NCBI GenBank assembly: GCA_019916065.1
Contig: JAINTL010000036.1
Coordinates: 186,001-250,000 of the forward strand
Reading direction: 5' to 3'
Length of the DNA: 64,000 bases
Origin: Vitellaria paradoxa
Lineage: Eukaryota; Streptophyta; Magnoliopsida; Ericales; Sapotaceae
Made by a program: the position numbers and the translations under genes. The notes beneath the pieces were generated by a model. That model ran no database searches. It was not told the origin of the DNA and saw only the letters and a list, made by a program, of their open reading frames with translations. This document shows, piece after piece, positions 46,901 to 58,300 of this stretch. Positions within the stretch are counted from its first letter, which is position 1. Each line of letters begins with the position of its first letter.

Positions 46901-48494
46901 TTAGTGGTACGACCGATACACGAATTTATTATATATTATATAATTAAATTAAGTATACTATCGTATTAATTGCAAAAATATATATGAAAGCAATACATAT
47001 TGTTATTTATATAAATTCAATTAAATAGTAAACGTAAAATAAATTAAAGTATTGATTCCATTAATAGCATTGGTTTAAATAAATTTAAATTCTAATAAAT
47101 AAAATAAAAAGAAAAAAAATAGAAAAATTGAAAAATAACAACACTTACTTATATAATTAAACAATTTATATATCAAAAAGATTGAAGAATAACAGCACTT
47201 ACATCTAAAAACTTACAAAATATATATTAACTACATATAAAAAAAACTTTAAAAATTTAAAATTTAAGTACATACTTAACAAATTGCAAAGTCGAAAAGA
47301 AAATTATTGTAATAAAAAATCTCCAAGAAATTTGAAAGAGAAAAAGTCATCATATATATTTATAGATTTTGTATATAGGAGAGTTGTATTTTATTTAAAT
47401 TAAAACCCATTTTGAAGTCTTATCTTATTTCGATTAGAATATTATTTTGATCGAATTAAAGGTCCAAATCCAATAAAAGTTTGAGCGGCCGCACTTCAAT
47501 TTGATTGATTTATTCATTGCCAATTTTATTTTTTAATTTCCAATACTTTTTATATATTTTAATAAATAATATTACAATAAATATAATTCTAAAAAATAAT
47601 ATTACAATTTGATTTAAAATATATCACTTGTTTTGTATAATGATAAAATAATAAAGGTCACGTTACTTGTTAATAAATTAACATTTTATTTAATAGGTTA
47701 ATTATTTTTTGTATTATTTTATTTAATGATAATAATTATTACTATATTTATTATCTTTAAATAATAATTTATTAAATTATAAAAAAATTCAAAATAAAAT
47801 GTTGTATGATAAGTAGAAGTATAAATTAAATAAAAATATCAAGTGATATCTACGAACATTCTAATTTAAATAAAATTGTGAATAAGTAATAATTATGTAC
47901 AATACTAAATCTATTTATATTATATAATTATAAATTAAAATAATTATAATTATAAATTTATGTTAATCAATTAAGATCTTTATTTATTAGGCTAATTATT
48001 TTTTGCATTATTTTGTTTAATAATAATAATTATTATTATTATTAAAACTTTTATTTAACTGAGTAAATATTTTTTTTGCATTATTTTGTTTAATAACAAT
48101 AATAATATTTATAATGTTTTAAATAATACTTTATTAAAATAAAAAAATAAAATAAATAAAAAAATATGTTTTCAATAAAAATAGAAATAAAAAATAAGGA
48201 ATTATATGATAAATAAAAGTAAAAATTAAATAAAAATATCAAGTGATATTCATAAACATTTCAATTTAAATAAAATTAAAACTTGTGAATAAGTATTAAT
48301 TATGTAAAACACTAATTTTTTATAAGGTAATTAAAATAACTATAATTAGATGTCATATGTAACAATTATACACTTGACATAACCGTAGCGGAAATTAAGT
48401 CCTACGTGGTACAAGATAATTGTACTTAGGTATTACGTGTCACAACGGTAGTCCAAGTTAGGTTTTACGTGACGCAGCGGCATTATACTCTACT
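46901..48494. mobile_element. B-specific AT-rich insertion, unclassified
   Basis: Copy A is continuous where this block sits (near 4,210). It starts near TTAGTGGTACGACCGATACACG and ends near GTGACGCAGCGGCATTATAC. Inside, a block of about 330 bases with AAATAAAAATATCAAGTGATAT is repeated (about 47,690-47,910 and 48,050-48,310). No coding domain, no clear terminal repeats, and the flanking TA-rich DNA hides any target duplication. Confidence 0.5.
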
Positions 48495-50244
48495 TTATAT
48501 ATATATATATATTATATGATTCCAAGTTGTGTGGCTAGTTATTTTATTTTTCACGTGTCAAAGAAAAAGGGCAAATTAAAAAAACAAATGAATTTTTGAA
48601 TTAAAAATTTTATTTTAATGAAATAAAATATAAAATTCTAAACACAAGAATTTTTAATTACTCCAAAGGCAACTGCGTTCTGCCCAAATTGTAATTAGGA
48701 TGAAAAACAAATTATGTACTTTGAATTTGAAGTTTACATTATAACGGAATTTTGAATCCAATAATTCATTTGTTTTTTAGAATATTCCCCGAGAAAAAGT
48801 TAAGATATACGTGTATATTGGAAGAGCCATAACTGTATATAATCATATGATAAACATTTGAGTGTTAGCTAGCTCCCATGATTCATGTACCATCCTCACT
48901 TTGTGAGGTTGAGACTTCAAGTCCTGTTACAATTGATTTGTTCAGTGTTAGGGTTTGGGGTTGGGTTAAAAGTGAGGTGTAACCCAGTGGCTAATTGGGA
49001 GGAAAAGGGGGATCGAGGTTGACCGCTCGGTTGCTGTAAGATTAGGGATACTTAGATTAATATTTAATAATTCAAATAAATGTGATGTTGGGAGTTATTA
49101 AATTAAAATTTAACAGTCTAAATATGTTCATATTTTTTTTGAATTAAAAATATATGAATATATCTGAATTATTAGATTTTAATCTAACAATTTTAATTTC
49201 ACTGTCCCGAACTGAAATTAACCAAATCTAATTGAGAGACCTCATATGTTAAATAATAATAATAATAATAATAATAATTGACAGATAGTTTGGTGATTCT
49301 AATCAAGTCAGATCGGTTCTATATTCAAATAAGTGTTCTAGTCACTTTTTATTTATTTAACTCGTAGAGTAATTAGAATAGAAAGACATGCAATTATAAA
49401 AAATTTTCTTATGTTGATCAGCATTATTTACTAAGGTGGAATGATCGATCAATTACGTCCATTTCACTTTTAAGGTGGAAAAGCATACTGGTTACTACTG
49501 ATTCCCAACCCCTTGTCCGCCCTCAAATTGTTCATTTGCCAAAATGTGCTAACAAGATAATGGCCATCTTTCTATTGGGATTTTACATATATAATTGAAG
49601 GAGGAGGGAGGGAGAGAGAGAGAGAGAGATAGATGATCATGGATATCCTCTAGAAGCACCTAAAGAAAAAATGTCGGGCTGATCTGCATTGAAGCCCAAC
49701 CCTACATAGCCTTCCTGCCAATAATGTGTTCCCAGGTCACCATTCATGTATATGACGCGCGTATATATATATATATATATATTTCGCACCATAGTGATAT
49801 AAAAGGCTTAGGAAACATATCTGCGCTGGATGACGTTTAACCAACAAGCCTTTGGATTAAATGGCTAATGGGTCACTTAATCTCCTAATTAGGGTTGCGG
49901 GACCCCCACGGAGCGCGGGCCCATCTGTATTATTGATCTAATGTGTCACAACCTGATTGGTGGGAGGATCTGTTCTGGATTGGTATCATGCTAAGTAGGA
50001 TCACAATCTCGGATCACCGGTGGACGAATCCCACCCTTCCCAAAAAAGAAATGATAAGTTGCAAAGCTTAAACCAATTGGATTGGTGGGCTCCAATTCAA
50101 AAGGCCCTGGTGGGCCATGGGGATTTTTGGGCCTGTGTTCATTAATGGTATTAAAATGGCCAAGGAGAGGTGTTTGGGAAGGAAAAGAGTTTTTTGGCTA
50201 GTGATAAAAGGTCAAAACTCTTTTAACAACTGTATAAGTGTTAA
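48495..50244. other. Conserved non-coding stretch, copy B
   Basis: Aligns with 4,214-4,684 and 5,353-6,600 of copy A, without the hAT-like element. AAT repeats near 49,254-49,280 and a GA tract near 49,605-49,630. No gene seen. Confidence 0.55.
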
Positions 50245-50257
50245 GGAAAGCAAGCCG

Positions 50258-50521
50258 TGCCCCTTCAGGGGTGGTCGAGCGGGAGTTCAGGAGCACCTAA
50301 GGGCCTGAACTGCATGCGGTCTCAGGTTCAACTCTCATTTGGAAGGGTGGATTACTGCTTTGGCGGGTTTCTAACAGCTCCTCTTGATCGAGCCGGTCAA
50401 CTAGAACTTACCTAGACTGGTTTACAATCTCGTGGGTCATTGCCGGCTTGGTCCACAGGGCGGGCTTCACCTAGTGTACACCTTCGAGTAGCGGCTGCGG
50501 GCTTTTTTCCGACCCACAGAC
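50258..50521 (+). mobile_element. SINE-like element (B only)
   Basis: The 13-bp direct duplication GGAAAGCAAGCCG flanks it (50245-50257 and 50522-50534); copy A has the empty site near 6,610. A pol III A box (GTGGTCGAGCGGGAG, near 50,271) and B box (GGTTCAACTC, 50,325-50,334) lie in a tRNA-like head. The body of about 170 bases is GC-richer than its surroundings. It lacks a poly(A) tail, ending instead after CTTTTTTCCGACCCACAGAC. Confidence 0.8.
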
Positions 50522-50864
50522 GGAAAGCAAGCCGGTGTTAGATTCAAGAAAAAGTAAACTAAAAAAAAACAGAGATACAAAATTACCTCTACATATTTAA
50601 TTATATTGGTTTTTCCTTTTTTTTTTTGCTTTTTCTTTTTTTATTATTTTCTTCGGAAGTTCTATGTAAAATTTAAAACTATAATAATATGATAATGACA
50701 TTGGACAGTAAAAGAGTCTTTTGATGTATTTTTTTAAAACAATAAATACACATATTTCAAATCATTTTAATATTGATTGAGTTATTTTTGTAAATAAACT
50801 AATTAGTAGCATTAATTGTTGTGACACGCACAAGGCATGCTAATTAGGATCTATCGACTATTTG

Positions 50865-51185
50865 AAAATTCAATTTTTAGTAACTTTTGATTTTTTTTGT
50901 CAAAAGTTGTTAAGTGAATTTTTTTGTGTATTTGGTAAAAATAAATAGTAATTTTTAGTAATGTTTAGCAACTTTTAGGTGTTTGGTAAAACTTTTAACA
51001 AAATTTGACAATTTTTAACGACTTTTGATAACTTTTTATTTGTTTAGCAAAAGTTTTAGTAACTTTTGAATTGAGTAAATTACTGTTACTGATTAAAAAA
51101 AAATTTAAAATTTGATATTTTATCAAATACCCAAATCCTAAAAATTAATCAATTGACGTTGAAAATTAGTCCTCCAAAGAAGGTT
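50865..51185. repeat. AT-rich foldback MITE, copy B
   Basis: Counterpart of 6935-7270. Confidence 0.6.
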
Positions 51186-51514
51186 ATAAAAAATCGAATA
51201 ACCGTTTTAATTAATAGATAGTCACTCTGACAAATAATGATTATAGCGACGAAAAATGTAAAATTTTAACACTTATAAGGATATTTTCAATGATTTAATA
51301 TTGCCGTCATGTGCCTATCACAATGGATCTGTAACAAAAAATATTATTTTATCACTAAATTAATGACAGTTCTAGAGTAATAAATCATATTTTATCAATA
51401 TAATTTTTAATATTATTTTAGTAATGAATCAGTGTAGTCGCTAACCATACTAAAATACGTAACAAAATTCAATTAGTATAATCATATATTTTTAACGTTG
51501 TACTTTTACTAATA

Positions 51515-52045
51515 ACTTTGTTATGACAGCATAGTATCAATAAATAAATTTTATTTTTAGTGATGAAAAAGATGAATTGTTTTATCATCAAACCACAATT
51601 TCTTGTGGAGAGGGGATTTAGTGGGTTGTTTAAGAAGCAATTGAAGAATTATATGCATATAATTAAAAAAAAAAAGAAGGAAAAAGTCGAACATAATTTC
51701 AATATGTTAAAAAGCGTTATAAAAAGCGTTCTCCTTTGCTAATATAGTACAAAGAATAGCATAGTAACTATCAAAAAAAAAAAAAAAAGAATAGCATAGC
51801 ACTAAAAGGAATTGACAAGATGACAGCATAATATCATTAAACAAATTTTTACTTGTAGTGGTATAATAGATTAATTGTTTTACCACTATACGTGTATTTT
51901 TTGTAGGGAGTGTATCGAGTTAGTGGGTAGTTTAGAAAGCGATTGAAGAATTATATATATATATAAAGTTGACACATTTCAATATGGTATTCATCTTTAA
52001 TAAAATAATAGTGTAGAATAGTATAGTATAACACTACCTTTCAGG
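51515..52045. repeat. Imperfect tandem pair of about 270 bp upstream of SWEET copy B
   Basis: Counterpart of 9489-10012. The two units start near 51,520 and 51,825, each beginning with TATGACAGCATAGTATCA or GATGACAGCATAATATCA. Confidence 0.6.
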
Positions 52046-52092
52046 ACTTTTAAGATTCAAAATATGATATTATTATTTACTGTTACATTAAT

Positions 52093-52129
52093 GGCCCACC
52101 GTAGCACCCAAGAAACAAAGCGCAGCCCA
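52093..52129 (+). promoter_or_regulatory. Two site II-type motifs (GGCCCA, GCCCA) before the copy-B TATA box
   Basis: GGCCCA at 52,093-52,098 and GCCCA at 52,125-52,129 read TGGGCC and TGGGCT on the other strand, matching the plant site II consensus TGGGCY bound by TCP factors. They lie 13-50 bases before TATATAAA. Copy A lost this stretch to the MITE and a deletion. Short motifs can occur by chance. Confidence 0.4.
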
Positions 52130-52141
52130 TTAATTCTGCTC

Positions 52142-52149
52142 TATATAAA
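52142..52149 (+). promoter_or_regulatory. TATA box of SWEET copy B
   Basis: TATATAAA, 152 bases before the ATG, same spacing as copy A. Confidence 0.7.
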
Positions 52150-52293
52150 GAGGCCTCACAACTCTTGTTGATGTGCTTGTGTGAGAATAATTAACTAGCA
52201 GGTGCTTCATTTTAGAACTTCACTTTGTCAAAGTGAGTGTTGCTAGAGAAAGAGAGTATATATAGTTTTTTTGTGAGCTAGCTAGCAAGAGAG

Positions 52294-54161
52294 ATGGCTG
52301 GTGTCTCTGGTCACAATTTGGCTTTTGCATTTGGTCTTCTAGGTATATATACACATATATATGTCTTATTCTTCCTTTTTCTCCTTCCCGCTCCTCCTCC
52401 TCCAACAGTGTTTGTTTGGGCACTGTTTTAGAGCCTCGTATGATAATGAATTAATTATTTCTCTCAAAAAGTAGCACATATATAATATATGATCTCCATT
52501 TCTTGGCTCAACCAGTTTTGAGTAGTGAAAAGTAATGAAAGATATAATTAATTAATGCCTGGTGGCAACTAAAACCATGCACTTTGTTGACTATTTTATT
52601 TAATCTTCTCCCCGAATTATATATATTTGAGTATACATATACATATATATATGAATCATTTGATGATCATCTAATGATTTGTGCTCTTTTTGGCAATACT
52701 GCAGGCAACGTTATCTCATTCTTCGTGTTCCTTTCCCCACTGTAAGCACGGCTTAATTTGTTCTTCGCTCTTCTATTGAGCTAACTTAACAAGGTTAATT
52801 AAACCGTGTTTTGGGCTACTCAAAGTAACATTTTTTTTTTTCGTTAACATTAATTACAGGCCAACATTTTACCAAATATACAAGAAGAAATCATGTGAAG
52901 GGTTCCAGTCAGTTCCCTACGTGGTTGCCTTGCTCAGTGCCATGCTGTTGATGTACTACGCATTTCTCAAGACCAATGCCACCCTTCTCATCACTATCAA
53001 CTCCTTTGGCTGCCTCGTAGAGACCATTTACATAGGCATTTACCTCTTCTATGCACCCAAAAAGGTCAGAATATAATTAACATCAAGGTTGCTAAAATTA
53101 TTTTTATTTTACTTATATATTTAAAAAGATAATTTTCCTAGATAAAAGTAAATATTTTTTCCCTCAACAACAGTTTAGATTGAAACGAATAGAGGCTAAA
53201 TCATTAAGTTTTTATAATTTCTCACTGATTAATTTTGGCATAAAAATGCAGGCTCAGACCGTAAAATTGTTAGCTGTGACAGGCGGAGGATTTGGTCTGA
53301 TTCTTGTTTTAACTCAATTTTTAGTGAAAGCCCCTCTTCGTGTCCACATTGTCGGTTGGATTTGTCTAGTTTTTTCTGTGAGCGTGTTCGCTGCCCCTCT
53401 CTTTATTGTGGTAATTAATTAAATATATTAAGCAAATTTACATGATTGTTTTGTTACTTTTGGATATAGTTTTCCTCTACCTTTGAGAGGGTGTTGCTGA
53501 AAAAAAGAATTAGAAAAAAAAATGAATTTATATGATCAATATTACATTTTTTTTTTGGTATTTGTTATTCATGTTATTGTAATATTATTACTAATTTCAA
53601 TTCTGTTAATTCTTGTTTTTCAGAAACAAGTGATAAGAACAAAGAGTGTCGAGTTCATGCCATTTTTCTTATCTCTTTTCCTCACACTTAATGCGGTCAT
53701 GTGGTTCTTCTATGGCCTCCTAATAAAAGACCTTAACATAGCTGTAAGTGAAGATTAAATTAACCAAACTAACTACTTAACTCTCTTCTACAATGTTTTA
53801 CTTTCCCGGGAAAGCTATACTGAGGTGTGTGTGTTTGTTTCTTCCCCCCCCCCAATAATAGGTTCCAAACGTGCTGGGGTTCGTCTTCGGAGTTATTCAG
53901 ATGGTGCTTTACATAATGTACAAGAACACGAAGAAAGTCGTCGAAGAAAAGATTAAGATTCTTGTTGATCATCAACTCCAGGCCGAAACCAAAGTTGTGG
54001 AGGAAGAAAATAATAAAGTGCCCGAATTAATAGAACAAGTGATCGACATGGCGAAGTTTAGCCCGGTGGTGTGTCGAGAAATGGCTCCGAATTGCGGACA
54101 TGCCATAGCCGGAGAGCTTAATTTTATTAAGCCAAACATGGAAATCCCTCTGACAGCCTAG
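52294..54161 (+). CDS. SWEET: Clade III SWEET sugar transporter, copy B (six exons, 289 aa)
   Basis: Exons 52294-52342, 52705-52741, 52860-53064, 53252-53410, 53624-53743 and 53862-54161 have exactly the same lengths as in copy A (49, 37, 205, 159, 120, 300) with GT-AG introns and a TAG stop. By my count eight residues differ in the first ~222 (for example Ser41 to Cys, Thr57 to Met, two Ser to Phe in the [10 protein letters not shown] helix region), but 21 of the last 67 differ. Both keep Leu59 in place of the family pocket Trp, and the second-half Trp in NAVMWFFYG. The unchanged frame and splice sites argue that it is functional. Role as for copy A: passive sugar export or import at the plasma membrane, most likely sucrose. 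The promoter differs from copy A, so expression may differ. Confidence 0.95.
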
Positions 54162-54373
54162 AGCCAAGTCAATTTCCGGTGGCCTTGTTGATAATTTGGT
54201 TAGGTTGTTTGCGTGTCAAGCAACTAATAGCAACTAATGGGCTAATCATTCCTCTTATATATGTTATCTGCCTGTGAGTCTGTCTGAAATCCAGTGTTGG
54301 TCCTTCTGTTTTTGTTGTATAATTTGGAATTTGTTGTCTCTCCTATATATAGATATAATTTTATTTTAATGAA

Positions 54374-55366
54374 TATTCAAAGTTGAGTTGCTACAGACAT
54401 ATGGTACTGCTCTTCTTATATTGTTTTGTGTACAATGAATGCCAAAATTTTTGGGCAGCTCTACAGTGAAAAAATAAAAGACCTAGCACCCAGGGTGCAA
54501 ATAAAAAGATGAGCTCCCACATATTATCTCTCTAAATTTTTATTGAAGAAATGAAGGGAAAAAAAAATTAAAGAAGAAAAGGATGGGAAAAGTTGGCTTC
54601 TTTCAATGTGTAAAATGAATCTAGCCTTTGAATTCCTTTAGGTGTCTCAAATTTTGGCTTTGGCTTGTCTTTTCAATTAATTTTAATTCTAATTTTAATT
54701 TAATTTTTTATTTTAAGTGATTGAAACATGGCGATAACATTTACTTTTGGCTTTAAAGCATGTCAATGATAAGATCATTATCATCAGGAACCACTTTTTT
54801 CCCTCTCACGATGTCTCGTGGCCTCTTCCTAGCTTCATGTGGAGGAGTTTGATAATTGTCAAATTTAATTTATTGAAGGTGCATGCATGCATGGGATGTA
54901 TCTCCTCCATGACATAAATATTATTACTTTCTGTTCCTGGTCATATATGTGGATTTCTTAATCAATATGACATCACACCATTTAGAAGCTTTAAACAATA
55001 CATATCAATCAATATCCGATGGATACCATTCATCTTTCTACCCTTCAAAAAAAAAATAATCTTTTGTCACTTTATGTTGTAATCCTAGCTATCGTTGATA
55101 TGAAGAGCCACCATGTTGGGATGATAATTGATTGAGTTGCATATTGTTCTCATGTATTTACTTTCTTTCTATAACATGTATATAATTAAGTTGTTAAAGA
55201 AAATAGAAGTGTTATTTCCTTAAAAAGAGGCCTTCACTGTTGGTGTTATACATTTTGTTATACTCATTATATATTGTTACATGTTATACATATTACATCT
55301 ATATTGTCGCAACAATTATACTTACACCAACTATTACACTATTTATATTAAAACAATGCGAAAGTG
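54374..55366. other. 3' flank of SWEET copy B, no gene seen
   Basis: Matches copy A 12,665-13,207 and 15,698-16,174 with the empty site of the A minisatellite element near 54,920. No conserved frame. Confidence 0.55.
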
Positions 55367-55371
55367 TATGT

Positions 55372-58300
55372 TATTGAAGATAATCCAGATTCGGCGAAGA
55401 TAACCTAGATTCGGCAAAGAATCAATCATCTCCTTCCATTCAGTCATGTAGATAAGGAATGTTTTTTTTATTCACCTTGATTCTAGGATTTTGATGAAAT
55501 CAGCCCAGCTTAATTCAAGGAATATGATTAATTGTAGAGCTGATTTTTCTCTATAATTGGCTATACACATGTATATAAATAGGATGCTAAAGGCCTCTGC
55601 ATTGGCAAGCCAAAATACAATTTTTTTATCATTATCTTTATTTGTTCTGTTTTATGGTATCAAAGCGTGTGCAGACAAACGTCTCGCAGATCTTTATGGC
55701 CTTAGAGCTCTCCAGTGATACTCCATCCACCACCAACGAATCTGTCAATAATCTTTCTCCCTCTACTTTAACAAATCTCCAACATTTTATCACGATTAAG
55801 CTATCCAAAGATAACCATATCCTCTAGAAAGTGCAGATTATTCCATGCCTTCGTGGTCAGAATTTATTTAGTGAGATTGACGGATCTATTCCTTGCCCCC
55901 ATCAACAACAGCCTATTACTTCCGCCGATGTTCCCACCAACGACCTTCTTTATGATCATTGGTGTCAACAAGATCAGATTATACTTTCTGCCATTTTCTC
56001 TTCTCTCATCGAAGGCATTCTAGCTTATGTTATCCACCATCATACTTCTCGAGCGGTATGGCTTCATGTTGAATGTCTCTTTACCTTACAAAATCAAGCT
56101 AAGGTGTTACACATGAAATGTGAACTCGCCTCTATTAAAAAAGATGAACTATTAGTTGCTGATTACACCTAGAAAGTGAAGTCATTAGGTGACCAATTGG
56201 TTTCTACCGGGCACCATATCACTGAAATAGAACTTATAGATTATCTTCTTGCTAGACTTGGATCTGAGTATGACGGCTTCGTTACCTCTATTACTATCGT
56301 GATACACCAATGCCATTTCAATTTGTGTTTGCCCATCTTCTTGCACATGATATGCGAATCAATCATCAAATCACGCACCTTAATCTCGGCAATCCTAATG
56401 CAAACCTGAACACTCGTGAAATTTCCTCCACAGGAAACAACCCCTCCAAGCCGCACAATGGCTCTTCATATCGGAACATCAAATCTAGTCGTGGCTACAA
56501 TACCTCTCGGGATAAAAAGAACAATAACACTCGTGGTAGTGGGCGTCGTCATCGGGGCCATGGTGGTGGTTCTTATCGCCATAACAACAACTCGTTTGGA
56601 TACAATACCACTGTGATCTGCCAACTTTGCAACACCCTAGGTCACACCGCTCTCTAGTGCAGGCGATTTGAGTAGCATTTTCCTCCTTTTACCTCAACCC
56701 ACTTCAATGTTTATGCATCGGGCCCTTCCTCTTTCAGGGACCTAACATGGTATTTTGATACAGGTCCTACCCATCATCTTACCTTAGACTTTAACAACTT
56801 AAGCCTCCAATCCCATGAGTACACCAGCACTGATTCTATCTGAGTGGGCAATGGCCAAGGTTTAGCAATCTCTCATGTCGAGTCAACAGACCTCGTTACC
56901 CCTACTTCCACTCTTTGATTAAATAATATGTTACATATTCCATTAATTACTAAAAATTTTCTTTCTGTCAGTCAATTCACCCATAACAATAATGTCTCTC
57001 TTGAATTCTTACCTGATTGTTTTCTTGTCAAGGATCTACTAACAGGAAATATCTTCCTTTGCGGCCAACATAAACGTGGACTCTATCAATGACCAACGTT
57101 CTCTTCTCTAGCTCCTAAAGTTACGCTCACAGACAAATGAGTCTATCTCAATAAGTGGTACAGTCGCCTACGTCATCCCGCTCTTCGAGTTATGCGTCAA
57201 ATTGTCTCCAAATTTTCTTTACCTATTTCAAAAAATAAACAATATTTTATTTGTCAATCGTGTCAACAAGCCAAGAGTCACAAATTGCACTTTCTTGTTT
57301 CTGCTATTAAGGCAAAGTTTCCATTACAACTTATTTATACCGATGTATGGGGCCCTACCCCTGTTTGTTCTAGTAATGAAAATAATTATTATGTTTCGTT
57401 CATTGATGCCCTTTAGTCACTTTACCTGGCTTTATCCCATACAGTCTTGATCTAATGTCATTCCAGTATTCTGTCAATTTTAAAAAAATGTAGAACATTT
57501 TTTTAATCAAAAAATTGTTTCTATTTAAAGCGATTGGGGTGGTGAATATCGCAAACTCAATAAGTTTCTCTATTTCATCGGTATCTCTCATCGCCTTACT
57601 TGTCAACACACTCATCACCAAAATGGCGTCGTCGAATGTAAACACCGTCATATAATTGAAACTGGTCTTGCCCTCATTGCCCATAGCTCTTACCTCTTGA
57701 AATATTAGGATGATGCATTTTTAACTACTTGTCACATAATTAGTCGTTTACCCTACTCCTATTCTTCAGTCCAAATCCCCATTTGAGAGGCTATTTGGTC
57801 ACGGCACCTGATTATAAATTTCTTCGCGTGTTTGGTTGCGCTTGTTGGCCCTTCCTTCGACCATATAATAAACACAAACTTCATCTTCACTTTACTACCT
57901 GTGTCCTTCTCATTTATGGTCTCTCACACCATGATTATAGGTGTCTTGATCCCAAAACAAATTGAGTTTATCTTGCCCGGCATATTGTCTTTGATGAAAC
58001 TTTTTTCCCTTTCCAAGCGAGCCTTTTGCCCACTTTAATCACCCCTAGTTTACCTCTTTCTATATTTCTTTCCAACAATATTAAACTTCCTTTGCCAAAC
58101 AAATTGACCATACACTCTCAGTCTCACTTACCTACCATAACTACTACTACTACTACTTCACTTCTACCTATGCCGATTGCCTTACTTGAGCTTACTGCAA
58201 ATTCTTCATTGCCAACACCTACTGTAACTGCCTCATCTCTTTCCACTTCCTTACCAACACCTATGCCAACTGCCTTAACCGAGCTCCTTGCCATTTCAAG

